From contig CAWAUR010000013.1 of NCBI GenBank assembly GCA_963785255.1, forward strand, positions 496,001 through 560,000: 64,000 bases of DNA, written 5' to 3'. Positions 16,423 through 25,474 of this stretch are shown here, in pieces. Made by a program: the position numbers and the translations under genes. Position 1 is the stretch's first letter; each line of letters starts with the position of its first letter. The notes below the pieces were generated by a model. That model had not been told where the DNA came from. It saw nothing but the letters and a program-made list of their open reading frames with translations, and did not search any database. This stretch comes from Bog-159 sp963785255 (GTDB lineage Bacteria > Acidobacteriota > Terriglobia > Bryobacterales > Bryobacteraceae).

Positions 16423-17007
16423 ATGGTGCTTGCATCGCAAATCCGCACGGGGATGGCGATCCTTTTTGAAAATCAGACCTACCGTGTGGTGGCCGCGGAG
16501 TATCATCCCGGCCAGGGAAAGATGGGCGGCGTGGCGCACACCCGGCTGCAGAACGTGGAGACCGGGACATTTCGCGAGCTGAATCTCTGCGCGGAGCTCA
16601 AGCTGCAGGAACTGCCGGTAGAGAGGCGCGCCCTGGAGTTCCTTTACGCGGATGGCGACCAATGCTATTTCATGAATCCGGAAACCTTCGAGCAGACTGA
16701 GATTGCCCGCACCGTGATGGGGCCGCGCGCCGCGTTTCTGGAAGCGGGAATGCGATTGGGGGTCGAATTTGTCAATGGCCGGCCGGTGCACGTGGTAGTG
16801 CCGGACACCATCGAAGTCCGGATCGAAGATACGGCTCCCGCCGCGCACCAACAGGCCGACAGTACGTTCAAGCCGGCTAAGCTGGCGAACGGCGTGGAAG
16901 TGATGGTGCCGCAATTCGTGAAGGCCGGCGACGTGATTCGGTTGGACCTGGAAAACATGCGGTACATGGATCGGGCGCGGCCGGAGGCGAAAGCGAAGAA
17001 CGCTTAA
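16423..17007 (+). CDS. efp: Elongation factor P
   Basis: The protein has 194 residues with the three beta-barrel domains of EF-P, ending in the usual domain-III strand VKAGDVIRLDLENMRYMDR. A strong ribosome site (AAGGAGG) precedes ATG 16423. EF-P relieves ribosome stalling at polyproline. The loop that carries the modified residue in other bacteria reads H-P-G-Q-G-K-M-G-G here: it is one residue longer than the P-G-K-G-x-A-F loop of E. coli, with Lys two positions later. No epmA/epmB or earP gene is visible in the window. Confidence 0.93.
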   Translation: MVLASQIRTGMAILFENQTYRVVAAEYHPGQGKMGGVAHTRLQNVETGTFRELNLCAELKLQELPVERRALEFLYADGDQCYFMNPETFEQTEIARTVMGPRAAFLEAGMRLGVEFVNGRPVHVVVPDTIEVRIEDTAPAAHQQADSTFKPAKLANGVEVMVPQFVKAGDVIRLDLENMRYMDRARPEAKAKNA

Positions 17008-17010
17008 CAA

Positions 17011-17060
17011 GTGGGGCAGGCTCGTAGCCTGCGCGGGCCTCGTAGGCCCGCTCTTCGGCG
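17011..17060. repeat. Dispersed palindromic repeat family B, copy 2
   Basis: The exact reverse complement of 6199-6248, starting GTGGGGCAGGCTCGTAGCCT. It begins 3 bases after the efp stop and could act as a transcription terminator between efp and the opposing gene, but it lacks a T-tract. Confidence 0.85.
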
Positions 17061-17089
17061 AGCGAGTCCGCCCCGGACAAGCCGGGAGG

Positions 17090-18083
17090 CCCAAGATAGG
17101 TACGAGCGCCAGAGAGTGCGGAATGGATAGGGGCAGGGAACACTCCACAGCGCCCGGCGGCCGCCTGGCGAAAACGTACTTGGCTCACCGGGAACGCGCC
17201 GCCCGCCGCGCCGTTCAAGCCGAAGTACTGCTCTAAGATCTTGCGCGCGCCGGTGGTCGCCGACAAATAAGTCAGCGTCACCCGGGCGCCGTCGGAATCG
17301 AACCAGAACGCTACTCCAACCGCCTGCGCATCCGGCACATTGGCCGCATCCTTACCGTGAAATGGAGAGGTCGGATCCGCCGCCGAATCCTTTTTTTCGT
17401 AGTGGCGAACGGCCCACGCCGACGCGTCGGTATTCACATACCTCGGCGAGTGTTTCGGGCAGAGCGCGCGGCGGGGCGGTTGCGTGCATGCGTGACAACA
17501 CCGTGTGCAAGTAGTCCTGGTTCGTCGCGACTAGGACGACGTTCTTGCGCGGGAAGGCAAGGTAAGTCGTGACGAGGTCTTTCTCCATGTTCTCTTCAAA
17601 AACCGCAACGGTCAAACCCTCGATGTTTTCGACCCGCTTCGCCGACGATGCAGCCTTATGCATGAATGCGTCGCTATCGATCGCCGCCGCATCGGCAAGC
17701 ACCGCGATCGCGCAACCTTCAAACAGTGTTCCGCCTAATTCTTTGGGGGGCCTGTATCGGCGCGATCCTTCCAGCGCCAGTGCCATCTTGGCGCCGCCCA
17801 GAAACGTCTGCAGCCCGCCGTTATCCAGGGAGAACAAGCCCAATGCGAGCGCCTGCATCTGCATTTTCAACTCATCGGGAGACGGGACATCCAACGGCTT
17901 TGTGGAGTTGGCTGCATCGAGATCTTTCAGCGCAAACGGTCCGTTGGCGCCGATCACAGTCTCCGTATCGGCAGGCAGCCACGACAAAATCTCCTTCAGG
18001 TCCGGCTGATCCGGCGCGGCCGCGAATAAACCGGGCGCGCAGAGGATCGCGAAAGCCGCGGCGCGCCACCGATTTGCGTTCAT
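17090..18083 (-). pseudogene. Secreted protein of unknown family, frameshifted
   Basis: From ATG 18083 the frame encodes a signal peptide (MNANRWRAAAFAILCAPGLFAAAP) and about 215 residues (LKEILSWLPADTETVIGANGPF...). Near 17438 a single-base shift occurs: after ETLAEV the frame degenerates, while the frame one base over continues with protein-like sequence (NTDASAWAVRHYEKKD, then VGVAFWFDSDGARVTLTYLS). The 3' end fades towards repeat B. Its start overlaps the stop of the GH9 gene (ATGA), so the two were one operon. Either a pseudogene or an assembly error. Confidence 0.65.
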
Positions 18084-20173
18084 GGCAACACCGCCGGGCT
18101 ACCCGCGATCCGCCACGACCACATCAGAAACGAAGTCGAAGTCAGATCGATGGCCGGCTCCGTGGTGCTGTAGGACTGTACATTGTCTCTGTAAACGGCC
18201 TTCTGTGAAGCCTTATACGGTCCGTCATTGCCGTTGAAAATCTGGAACGGATTGGCGCCGTTGGCCGGGCATAGATTCATGCCTGGCAGAGTGCCCGCGG
18301 TGGCGGCATAGGATGGGCCCTCCGTCGCCGCGCCCCACAGCACGGGCACGCCGCCGGATGTACCGTCCAATGCGCCGGCGATGTTGGCTACCTGGTGTTG
18401 GATGCAGTTCGGAAACGTGGTCGAGCCGTCACCCACAATAAATGACGATCCCCATGGGTTCGCGCCCAAAATATTCGCCAGCCATCGTTGCGAGTAAGTA
18501 TTGTAAGAGCTGGAGCCGGTGAGATAGTAAGCTTCGCTGGCCATCACCGAGATGCCCGCGCCGTGCGACGTTGTGTCGCTGTTCCATACATCGCCAAAGC
18601 CCCATGCGTCCTTGCCCGCTTGGGTAATCGCATCGCCCACCTGATTCAGCAATTGCGAGCGAATGCCGGCCGCAGTCACTGCCAATCCACCCGGATCGCC
18701 TGCCGCTTCTAATGCCCTATAGAGTTCGAAATGCGCCAGACCACTGACATCGTAAAGATTCAAGGTATCGGTGTTGCCGGTGTTGTATATCCTAGTAATA
18801 TAGTTACTGGCAAACTGCGCCGCCTGTGACAGATAAGTCATCGGGTTGGTTACGGGCAATCCTGGCGGTAAGTTCCCGGCACCCGCAACGAGCGCAAAAT
18901 AAAGCTCGGTCGCGCCCAACTCCATATCGTCATCCCATACTGTCTCTGGATACCCGTCAAACGGCATGATCGTAAGCAGGCATCCGGCGCTGCAAGTGCC
19001 GCCGTTCACCGATGCCGCCGGGTCCGCATATGAGGTATCCGCCAGCTTGAAGATGTGTTCCGCATTCTTCAGGCACTCGTTGGCCAGGTGGTCATACGAT
19101 GAGCGGTTCAGTTGGTAACACAAGGCAAAATCCGCCGCCAAACGCCCCGCCAGATTTGGACTAATCGACGACCCGGCCGGCCCAGCAATGAACGCCGGGC
19201 GGTGACAGATGTATTTCGCGGCGTTCGAGCAACCGCCCCAGTCGTCGTCGGCTTGCGGCAGGCGCCAGATATCGTAATCGCTCAGTAAGTTGGGAAAATT
19301 AGTCCAGCTTTGGCTATTGCCCACCTGGTAGTAGAGCGTTTTCGTGTTGTCGTTCCACATCTTCTTCAGAAACTGGATTCCGAAGAGGGCTTCCGCCGTG
19401 AAGTCCGACGACGCCGGCGCTCCGGATGCGGTCCCCGCATAGGAAATGGAATCTGGGGGCGCGGACGGATTTGCCGGCGCTTCCGCGCCCATCTGGGCCG
19501 GGAAATCGCGAGCCCCGATCTGTTCGAGCGCCACGGTGTAGCTGGTGGTCTCGACATACTTCATGTAGTCGCCGGCGTCCCACCAGCCGCCCGACGCGTC
19601 CATGATGGCGCCGGTGGCTGTCAGGGGTTTCCCGGTCGTGGTGATGAGGTCGTCACTGTTTAACGGCGGGGTTTCGAACACATCGGCTTTCTTATCGTTA
19701 AGGTGGCCGGGCGCGGTGCGCAAGGCGTTGGGGATATAATTCGGGCCGTCGCGTTCCGTTTCATAGAAAAACAAGGTATTCAAGAGCAGGCCCGAATAGA
19801 GCGCAAGCGGATCGGCGACGGCAAAGACCGGCGAAGTGGCGGCAACCGGGCCGGTGACCGAGATCGTATAGCCATCGCCGGACGGAACGGTGAAATCGAG
19901 CGCGTAGACGAAGTAAGTCAGCGAGCCGCTGTTGCTCCACGTGCCGAGCAACGCGCTCACCGGCGCTGTAAAAACGGACTGGCCACTGGAATTCAGAACG
20001 GCAAACGTTGCGCCCGTTTCCGTGGCTGTCGACATCAGGTAGGCGCGGCACGAGGGACTGCCAGCCTCATACCCCACCTGGCTCACACGCACATAAGCCG
20101 ATTGCGCGCGCATCGCCGGAACGAGCGCCAGCAGTGCGAGCGCTGCAACAAAACTTCGCTGAGGAAGAATCAC
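18080..20173 (-). CDS. Secreted GH9 family endoglucanase (cellulase)
   Basis: The protein has 697 residues: a signal peptide (LALLALVPAMRAQ), an N-terminal Ig-like CelD-type domain (residues about 25-125), then the (alpha/alpha)6 GH9 barrel. The catalytic-base motif appears as G-G-W-W-D-A-G-D-Y-M-K-Y. The C-terminal catalytic region is seen as N-I-L-G-A-N-P-W-G-S-S-F and Y-S-T-T-E-P-A-I-D, where Glu is the expected proton donor. It should hydrolyse beta-1,4-glucan outside the cytoplasm. It is first of a pair with the frameshifted gene at 17090-18083. Confidence 0.9.
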   Translation of the reverse strand: MILPQRSFVAALALLALVPAMRAQSAYVRVSQVGYEAGSPSCRAYLMSTATETGATFAVLNSSGQSVFTAPVSALLGTWSNSGSLTYFVYALDFTVPSGDGYTISVTGPVAATSPVFAVADPLALYSGLLLNTLFFYETERDGPNYIPNALRTAPGHLNDKKADVFETPPLNSDDLITTTGKPLTATGAIMDASGGWWDAGDYMKYVETTSYTVALEQIGARDFPAQMGAEAPANPSAPPDSISYAGTASGAPASSDFTAEALFGIQFLKKMWNDNTKTLYYQVGNSQSWTNFPNLLSDYDIWRLPQADDDWGGCSNAAKYICHRPAFIAGPAGSSISPNLAGRLAADFALCYQLNRSSYDHLANECLKNAEHIFKLADTSYADPAASVNGGTCSAGCLLTIMPFDGYPETVWDDDMELGATELYFALVAGAGNLPPGLPVTNPMTYLSQAAQFASNYITRIYNTGNTDTLNLYDVSGLAHFELYRALEAAGDPGGLAVTAAGIRSQLLNQVGDAITQAGKDAWGFGDVWNSDTTSHGAGISVMASEAYYLTGSSSYNTYSQRWLANILGANPWGSSFIVGDGSTTFPNCIQHQVANIAGALDGTSGGVPVLWGAATEGPSYAATAGTLPGMNLCPANGANPFQIFNGNDGPYKASQKAVYRDNVQSYSTTEPAIDLTSTSFLMWSWRIAGSPAVLP

Positions 20174-20232
20174 GGCCGCCCTCCTGCAGTCAATTGTAGG
20201 CGACCGCGATCGTTAGTGGATGGGCTGGCGAA

Positions 20233-20730
20233 CTATCCCGCGCGCCGCACCGCTTCCAGTTTTAGCGTCGCTGCGATCTCCGTCAGTTTCTTGTCCGCCT
20301 GCTTCTCTTCATCCAAGGTCTGCTGCAGGAGTTGGGCTGCTTCGGAGTGCCCCATCTGCTGCGCCCACGTGCGAACGCTGCCGTAGCCCGCCGTCTCATA
20401 ATGTTCCACCTTCTGCGCACTGGCGATGATGCCGGCATCGCGCACAGCCGAACGGTCAGCGTGGCTCACAATGGCTTTGCCTTCATCGATGATCCCCTCC
20501 ATGCCTTTGCACGTTTCGCCCTTGGCCTCTTCGTTGTGCTGTCTGAAGATCTGCTCCAGCCGCGCCACGTGGCCACGGGTTTCTTCCAGGTGATGGGATA
20601 GCCCCGCGCGCAGTTCCGGCGATTCCACTGCTTCAATCATCTTCGGCAAGGCCTTGACGATCTGGTTCTCGGCGTTATATAGGTCGCGCAATTCTTTCAG
20701 ATAGAGTGCGTGTAGACTTTCGATTTTCAT
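20233..20730 (-). CDS. YciE/DUF892-type ferritin-like protein
   Basis: The protein has 165 residues from MKIESLHALYLKEL, the usual start of this family; the frame extends 10 residues further up but without support. It is a four-helix bundle with family hallmarks: L-R-D-L-Y-N-A-E-N-Q-I, then G-L-S-H-H-L-E-E-T, H-Y-E-T-A-G-Y-G and L-D-E-E-K-Q-A-D. Conserved Glu/His on four helices form a di-iron-type site in structures of the family. These proteins are linked to stress responses; the exact role is unknown. Confidence 0.9.
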   Translation of the reverse strand: MKIESLHALYLKELRDLYNAENQIVKALPKMIEAVESPELRAGLSHHLEETRGHVARLEQIFRQHNEEAKGETCKGMEGIIDEGKAIVSHADRSAVRDAGIIASAQKVEHYETAGYGSVRTWAQQMGHSEAAQLLQQTLDEEKQADKKLTEIAATLKLEAVRRAG

Positions 20731-20835
20731 AAAATGAGCCTCTTTTGCCCAGTGTGACATCGGCGCGCGAAACTGTCCGTGCGGCGCGGCACGAAAACGG
20801 TGCGGCTTGTGACGCCTGTCACGCCAGCCGCGTGC

Positions 20836-21375
20836 TTATCGGACTTCCTGCACTTCGAGCAACTCGTCGAACAATGTGCGGTAATGCACCAGGGCGCGCC
20901 GCATGTCTTCTGTGCTGGCCTGTCCGTGCTGCTGCCGTAACACCACCTCGCGCGCCGCCCGATAGTTCTGCACCAGTTCCGGATGATCCACCGAGATGTC
21001 TCCCACCCGCTGGTCGAAATCGGCCACGGGATATCCGCGTTCCCGCATCACAGCCTGCACCAGCCGCTCGGCTTCCATCAGCGCGCCTTTCGGATCGTCC
21101 ACGAAGCGTTCCTGATCGTCATGCCAGGCCTTCACAAAACGGTCGCGAGTGGCCGGGGCAAGTGGCCGGATTTCCAAATTTTGAACGCGCTTTTCGCGGC
21201 GTTCCAGTTCCCGCTCCGCTCTCTGGCGGTCGCCGAATTCGCTGACCGCGCGGGGATACTCCGGTCCAAATTTGGAACGCAGACGTTGGCTTCTGCGCCA
21301 TGCAATCGTCAGCCAGACTACGGCGGCGAGCAAAATAATTACGATGATAATCAATATGGCCGATAACGTACTCAT
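20836..21375 (-). CDS. Membrane-anchored protein of unknown function
   Basis: The protein has 179 residues, starting at MSTLSAIL after GAGAGGA. One N-terminal transmembrane helix (residues about 4-25) is followed by a charged helical region (RQRAERELERREKRVQNL) and a soluble C-terminal domain with repeated acidic/basic helices. The membrane topology suggests that the bulk is cytoplasmic, as Arg-Arg follows the helix. It lies about 100 bases downstream of nothing else on this strand and 105 bases before the YciE-like gene. Confidence 0.75.
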   Translation of the reverse strand: MSTLSAILIIIVIILLAAVVWLTIAWRRSQRLRSKFGPEYPRAVSEFGDRQRAERELERREKRVQNLEIRPLAPATRDRFVKAWHDDQERFVDDPKGALMEAERLVQAVMRERGYPVADFDQRVGDISVDHPELVQNYRAAREVVLRQQHGQASTEDMRRALVHYRTLFDELLEVQEVR

Positions 21376-21468
21376 GTTTAGGTCCTCTCGCTTTATGATT
21401 AGGCAGTTCGTCTGCCACAGTTCTCCGGTGTTTGTGGAAATGCGCACGAGCAGTTCGCACGGTTTACG

Positions 21469-21573
21469 GAGCCGCGACCGTGTCTTACTGAGCCGCGACC
21501 GTAAGGGAGCGGTCGCCAGGAGGCGGCCTACGAGGCCGCCGCAGGCAAGGTGCCTGGCAAGGTGCCTGCCCCA
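21469..21573. repeat. Repeat family A (partial) next to family B copy 3
   Basis: Two direct copies of GAGCCGCGACCG (from about 21469 and 21490), the second continuing into TAAGGGAGCGGT, are arms of family A. They adjoin a family B unit (about 21522-21573) with GGCGGCCTACGAGGCCGCC and a partly duplicated CAAGGTGCCTG before CCTGCCCCAC. Together they fill the space upstream of the membrane protein at 21607. Confidence 0.75.
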
Positions 21574-21606
21574 CAAATCATAAGGTAGACTTGGATCAGG
21601 ACCCCT

Positions 21607-22779
21607 ATGGCTCAGAGCGCTACCATCAGTTGGGCGGAACATGCCGCCGCACGTACGGCATCCGTTCCCTGGTACATCACGACGTGCGTTATCGCGATCA
21701 CCTCGGCTTCCACGGGCGGCATTTGGGACATCTCCTGGCACAAAAGCATCGGCCGCGATACCTTCTGGACGGCGCCGCATATGCTGATTCAGCTCTGCGG
21801 CATTCTGGCTGGAATCTCCTGCGGGTATTTAATCCTATCGAGTACCTTCGGCCACTCGAAAGCCGCGCAGGCGGGCTCCGTACGGATCTGGGGTTTTCGC
21901 GGCCCTCTCGGCGCATTCGTTTGCGCGTGGGGCGGCGTAGCCATGATCGCCTCCGCCCCGTTCGATAATTGGTGGCATGGCGCTTACGGCCTGGATGTGA
22001 AAGTCCTCAGCCCGCCGCACGTTCTGCTGATCTTAGGCATCCTGGTGATTCGCGTCGGCACGCTGTTACTGATCATGGGCCAACTGAGCCGCGCGGAAGG
22101 CTCACTGCGCACTAAGTTGAATGTCCTCCTGCTGTACACCTACACCTTTCTGCTGGTAACTTCGTTCGGCATCTTTCAGGAGTATCTCATCCGTAATTAC
22201 ATGCACACCGCGCTCTTTTATGTGTTGATGACGCTGGGCTCGTGCTTCTTTCTCGCCGGGCTTTATAGGATGTCCGACTATCGTTGGTCGGGAACCGTGG
22301 TGGCCGCTTTTTATACGATGATGAACCTGCTGTATGTCTGGATACTGCCGTTGTTTCCCGCCGAGCCTAAGCTGGGTCCCGTCTATCAGCACGTGACGCA
22401 TTTTGTGCCGCCCGACTTTCCGATCCTGTTCATCGTGCCGGCCTTCCTGCTGGACCTGACGCGCCCCTACTGGCAGCGCTGGAATTATTGGGCGCGCGCG
22501 GCGGCCATCGCGCCGATTTTCGTGGTCGCGTTGGTAGCGGTGCAGTGGCCCTTCGCCAGTTTTCTAATGTCGCCCGCGGCCCACAACCGTTTCTTCGCGG
22601 TTGACAATTTTCCGTTCTTCATTCCCAGCGACACGGATTGGGTGCGTAATGTATTCACGCAAATGGAATCGGGCGCGCGCCAATTCTGGACTCGCATGGC
22701 GATGGCCGTGTTGCTGGGGGCGCTGATGGCGCGCGCGGGATTCGGATGGGGCGGCTGGATGCGCAGGGTACGGCGGTAG
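21607..22779 (+). CDS. Polytopic membrane protein of unknown function
   Basis: The protein has 390 residues with about ten hydrophobic segments, for example WYITTCVIAITSASTGG, MLIQLCGILAGISCGYL and AIAPIFVVALVAVQWPF. No transporter signature that I recognise. Conserved-looking polar residues lie in segments 1-3 (WDISWHK, DNWWH). It is followed after 4 bases by the TPR gene on the same strand, so they are probably co-transcribed. Confidence 0.8.
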   Translation: MAQSATISWAEHAAARTASVPWYITTCVIAITSASTGGIWDISWHKSIGRDTFWTAPHMLIQLCGILAGISCGYLILSSTFGHSKAAQAGSVRIWGFRGPLGAFVCAWGGVAMIASAPFDNWWHGAYGLDVKVLSPPHVLLILGILVIRVGTLLLIMGQLSRAEGSLRTKLNVLLLYTYTFLLVTSFGIFQEYLIRNYMHTALFYVLMTLGSCFFLAGLYRMSDYRWSGTVVAAFYTMMNLLYVWILPLFPAEPKLGPVYQHVTHFVPPDFPILFIVPAFLLDLTRPYWQRWNYWARAAAIAPIFVVALVAVQWPFASFLMSPAAHNRFFAVDNFPFFIPSDTDWVRNVFTQMESGARQFWTRMAMAVLLGALMARAGFGWGGWMRRVRR

Positions 22780-22783
22780 TCTT

Positions 22784-23956
22784 TTGAGAGTCACCCTCCT
22801 CGCGGCTGTCTGTCTGGCCAGTCGTCTCTTTGCGGGCGATCTGGTCGACGACGGCTACGAGCATTTCTACAACCTCGAATTTGACCAGGCGCTGGCGGAT
22901 TTCAATCAGGCCATCGCCAAGGATCCAAACAATCCCGACCTGCACAACCATGCCGCGGAAACCATCGTGTTCCAGGAGATGTTGCGCGATGGCGCGCTCG
23001 AGAGTGAGTTAGTGACTGGCAACAACTCCCTGCTGCGCCGCGCGAAGCTGAACCCATCGCTTGAGACGCAAAAACTTTTCTTAGGCGAAATCCAGCAAGC
23101 CTTCAATTTGGAGCTGGCGCGTCTGCGCCGCAATCCCAATGACGCCGGCGCGCTGTACGCCCAGGGAATCACTTATGGCCTGCGCGCCAACTGGTTCTTC
23201 CTGGTTCAGAAGGATTGGGTGGGCGCGTTGCACGACTCCACCAACGCGCGCAAGCTGCACAATCGGGTGAGCGAACTGCAACCGGCCAACGTGGATGCGC
23301 GCCTGGTGCAGGGGTTGCACGACTATGTGATCGGCAGCCTGCCCACGTTCTATAAAATGTGCGGATTCCTGATCGGCTTTCATGGCGACAAGGATCGCGG
23401 CATCCGCACCGTGGAGCAAGTGGCGGCGCAGGGTTCGCTGAACCGTATCGACGCGCAGATTTTCCTGGCCGCCATCTATCGCCGCGAACGAAAGCCGGCC
23501 AAGGCGCTGCCCATCGTGGAAAGCCTGATCGCCCGCTATCCGCGCAATTATCTGCTGCGTTTCGAGCAAGCCGGCATGTACTCTCAATTGGGCGACGGCA
23601 AGAAGGCTATCGCCAGTGTGCAGCAGGTGGCGCGTCTGAAGACGCAACAGGCGCCCGGATATTCAAGGGTGCCGTGGGAGGAGATCGACTACCAGCTTGG
23701 GACCATCCAGTTCTGGTATGGCGATCTGGACGCCGCGCTTTCCAACATGCAAAAGGTGACGGCGCACACCGACGAAGTGGATCTGAATACGGGAGTGCTG
23801 GCCTGGATGCGGGTGGGACAGATCTACGATCTCAAGCAGAGCCACACTCTGGCTGTGGAGGCGTACAAAAAGGCGATGGCCTTTGCGCCGGATGCGGAAG
23901 CCGCGCGCGAATCGCGGCGCTACATTTCATCGCCATACCGCCGCGACAAGCATTAA
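22784..23956 (+). CDS. Secreted/periplasmic TPR-repeat protein
   Basis: The protein has 390 residues from a TTG start. A short signal peptide (MRVTLLAAVCLASRLFA) precedes tetratricopeptide repeats: DGYEHFYNLEFDQALADFNQAIAKD at the N-terminus and ALPIVESLIARYPRN, AVEAYKKAMAFAPD further on. TPRs form helical scaffolds for protein contacts. It is downstream of, and probably co-expressed with, the membrane protein at 21607. No clear ribosome site precedes the TTG. Confidence 0.8.
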   Translation: MRVTLLAAVCLASRLFAGDLVDDGYEHFYNLEFDQALADFNQAIAKDPNNPDLHNHAAETIVFQEMLRDGALESELVTGNNSLLRRAKLNPSLETQKLFLGEIQQAFNLELARLRRNPNDAGALYAQGITYGLRANWFFLVQKDWVGALHDSTNARKLHNRVSELQPANVDARLVQGLHDYVIGSLPTFYKMCGFLIGFHGDKDRGIRTVEQVAAQGSLNRIDAQIFLAAIYRRERKPAKALPIVESLIARYPRNYLLRFEQAGMYSQLGDGKKAIASVQQVARLKTQQAPGYSRVPWEEIDYQLGTIQFWYGDLDAALSNMQKVTAHTDEVDLNTGVLAWMRVGQIYDLKQSHTLAVEAYKKAMAFAPDAEAARESRRYISSPYRRDKH

Positions 23957-23976
23957 TCCGCCGCGCGGCGGCGCCG

Positions 23977-24315
23977 CTACTCTTCGACGGTAAACTTGAC
24001 CGGCTGCTCGATCAACTTGGGCTCTTTGCCGGTGGTAAGCAGTTCCAGGGCGAAGCGACCCGTAGTCATCTTTGCCGGGATTCTGAATTTGATAGTCGTC
24101 GGGGTTTGGCTGGTGATATCCAAAAGGAGGTCGCTTTTGCCATCGGTGAAGTACACCTTGGCGACATTGGACTTTTCCAGGTTCTCCCCAGTAATCGTGA
24201 CCTCGTCCCCGATCTTCCCGTTGCCTGGATCGACGGTCGTCATGCGCGGCATCGATTGCGCGAAGGCCGCTATGCTTGCGGCCAGAAGCACGGGCACTGC
24301 AAAGGACAGCTTCAT
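23977..24315 (-). CDS. Small secreted IPT/TIG-domain protein
   Basis: The protein has 112 residues from MKLSFAVPVLL, preceded by GGTGGAG. After the signal peptide it is a single IPT/TIG immunoglobulin-like domain (MTTVDPGNGKIGDEVTITG, VYFTDGKSDLLLDI, TPTTIKFRIP, GRFALELLT). Such single-domain exported proteins are frequent in Solibacter-like genomes; function unknown. Confidence 0.8.
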   Translation of the reverse strand: MKLSFAVPVLLAASIAAFAQSMPRMTTVDPGNGKIGDEVTITGENLEKSNVAKVYFTDGKSDLLLDITSQTPTTIKFRIPAKMTTGRFALELLTTGKEPKLIEQPVKFTVEE

Positions 24316-24396
24316 CTGAAATCTCCACCTCCAATGACAATGTATGTCCATTTCCACGCAAATTCAAGGGGCAGGGGGCGGAGATGTTCCCGGAAG

Positions 24397-24472
24397 ACCG
24401 CTCCCTTACGGTCGCGGCTCTGTAATATTTGCGAAATCGACGCGGCTGTTAACGACCCGCGACCGAGCGGTC
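24397..24472. repeat. Dispersed palindromic repeat family A, copy 3
   Basis: The left arm ACCGCTCCCTTACGGTCG continues into CGGCTC; the right arm CCCGCGACCGAGCGGTC is shorter by a small deletion. The loop (TGTAATATTTGCGAAATCGA...) matches that of copy 1 at most positions. It lies between the IPT protein start and the glpX stop. Confidence 0.8.
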
Positions 24473-24481
24473 ACGCCCGGA

Positions 24482-25459
24482 TTACCGGAAGCGTACCTTC
24501 ACGTCCGGCTTATTCTCCAGGTGCACGGTGTCGATGAACCGCGCGCGCGCCGGGGTGTGCGTCATCACGATGGACTGCGTACGCGTGCCATCGCCAAAGA
24601 ATCGCACGCCTTTCAGCAAATTGCCGTCCGTGACGCCGGAAGCGGCGAACACGATGCTGCGTCCGGGCGCCAGTTCGTGGGTCGTATAAATCTTGCCGGT
24701 GTCATGAATTCCCATCGCCTGCATGCGTTCTTTCTGGGCGTCGTCTTTCACCACCAGGCGGCCCTGAATCTCGCCGTTCAGGCAGCGCAGCGCGGCGGCG
24801 GTAAGCACACCTTCGGGAGCGCCGCCGGAACCCATTACGGCATGCACGCCCGTGCCGGAAACGGCGGCCGCGATACCGGCCGACAAGTCGCCATCGCCAA
24901 TCAATCGAATGCGCGCGCCCGCCTCGCGGATATCGGCAATCAGGTGTTCATGCCGGGGACGGTCGAGCACCACAATGACCAGATCGTCCACGCCGCGCTG
25001 CAGACGGCGAGCGATGGCCTTCAGGTTCTGCTTTACGGGAGCTTCCAGATCCACCGCGCCCTTGGCCTGCGGTCCGACGACAATCTTTTCCATGTAGCAA
25101 TCCGGCGCGTGCAGCAGCCCGCCGCGCTCCGAGGCGGCCAACACGGTGATCGCGCCGCCCGCGCCCGTGGCGCACAAATTCGTGCCCTCCAGCGGATCGA
25201 CGGCGATATCCACTGAGAGCGCGCCTGGCTGATCCTTCCCGGCTCCGACTTTCTCGCCAATGAACAGCATGGGCGCCGCGTCCCGCTCGCCCTCACCGAT
25301 CACGATGGTGCCGTCGATCGCGATCGTATCGAGACACCGGCGCATCGACTCCACCGCGGCGTTATCGGCGGTCTTGCCGTCTCCCATGCCCATGGTGCGG
25401 GCCGATGCAATGGCGGCGTCCTCCACGACGCGCAACACTTCCAGAGAGAGGTCGAACAT
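24482..25459 (-). CDS. glpX: Fructose-1,6-bisphosphatase class II
   Basis: The protein has 325 residues, starting at MFDLSLEVLRVVEDAA after GAGGAG. Metal- and substrate-binding motifs are visible: D-G-K-T-A-D-N-A-A, G-E-G-E-R-D, D-P-L-E-G-T-N and G-S-G-G-A-P-E-G. It removes the C1 phosphate of fructose-1,6-bisphosphate in gluconeogenesis; some members also act on sedoheptulose-1,7-bisphosphate. Its start lies only 15 bases from the divergent dehydrogenase start, so the promoters must overlap the opposite coding regions. Confidence 0.93.
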   Translation of the reverse strand: MFDLSLEVLRVVEDAAIASARTMGMGDGKTADNAAVESMRRCLDTIAIDGTIVIGEGERDAAPMLFIGEKVGAGKDQPGALSVDIAVDPLEGTNLCATGAGGAITVLAASERGGLLHAPDCYMEKIVVGPQAKGAVDLEAPVKQNLKAIARRLQRGVDDLVIVVLDRPRHEHLIADIREAGARIRLIGDGDLSAGIAAAVSGTGVHAVMGSGGAPEGVLTAAALRCLNGEIQGRLVVKDDAQKERMQAMGIHDTGKIYTTHELAPGRSIVFAASGVTDGNLLKGVRFFGDGTRTQSIVMTHTPARARFIDTVHLENKPDVKVRFR

Positions 25460-25474
25460 GGTAGCTTGCTCCTC

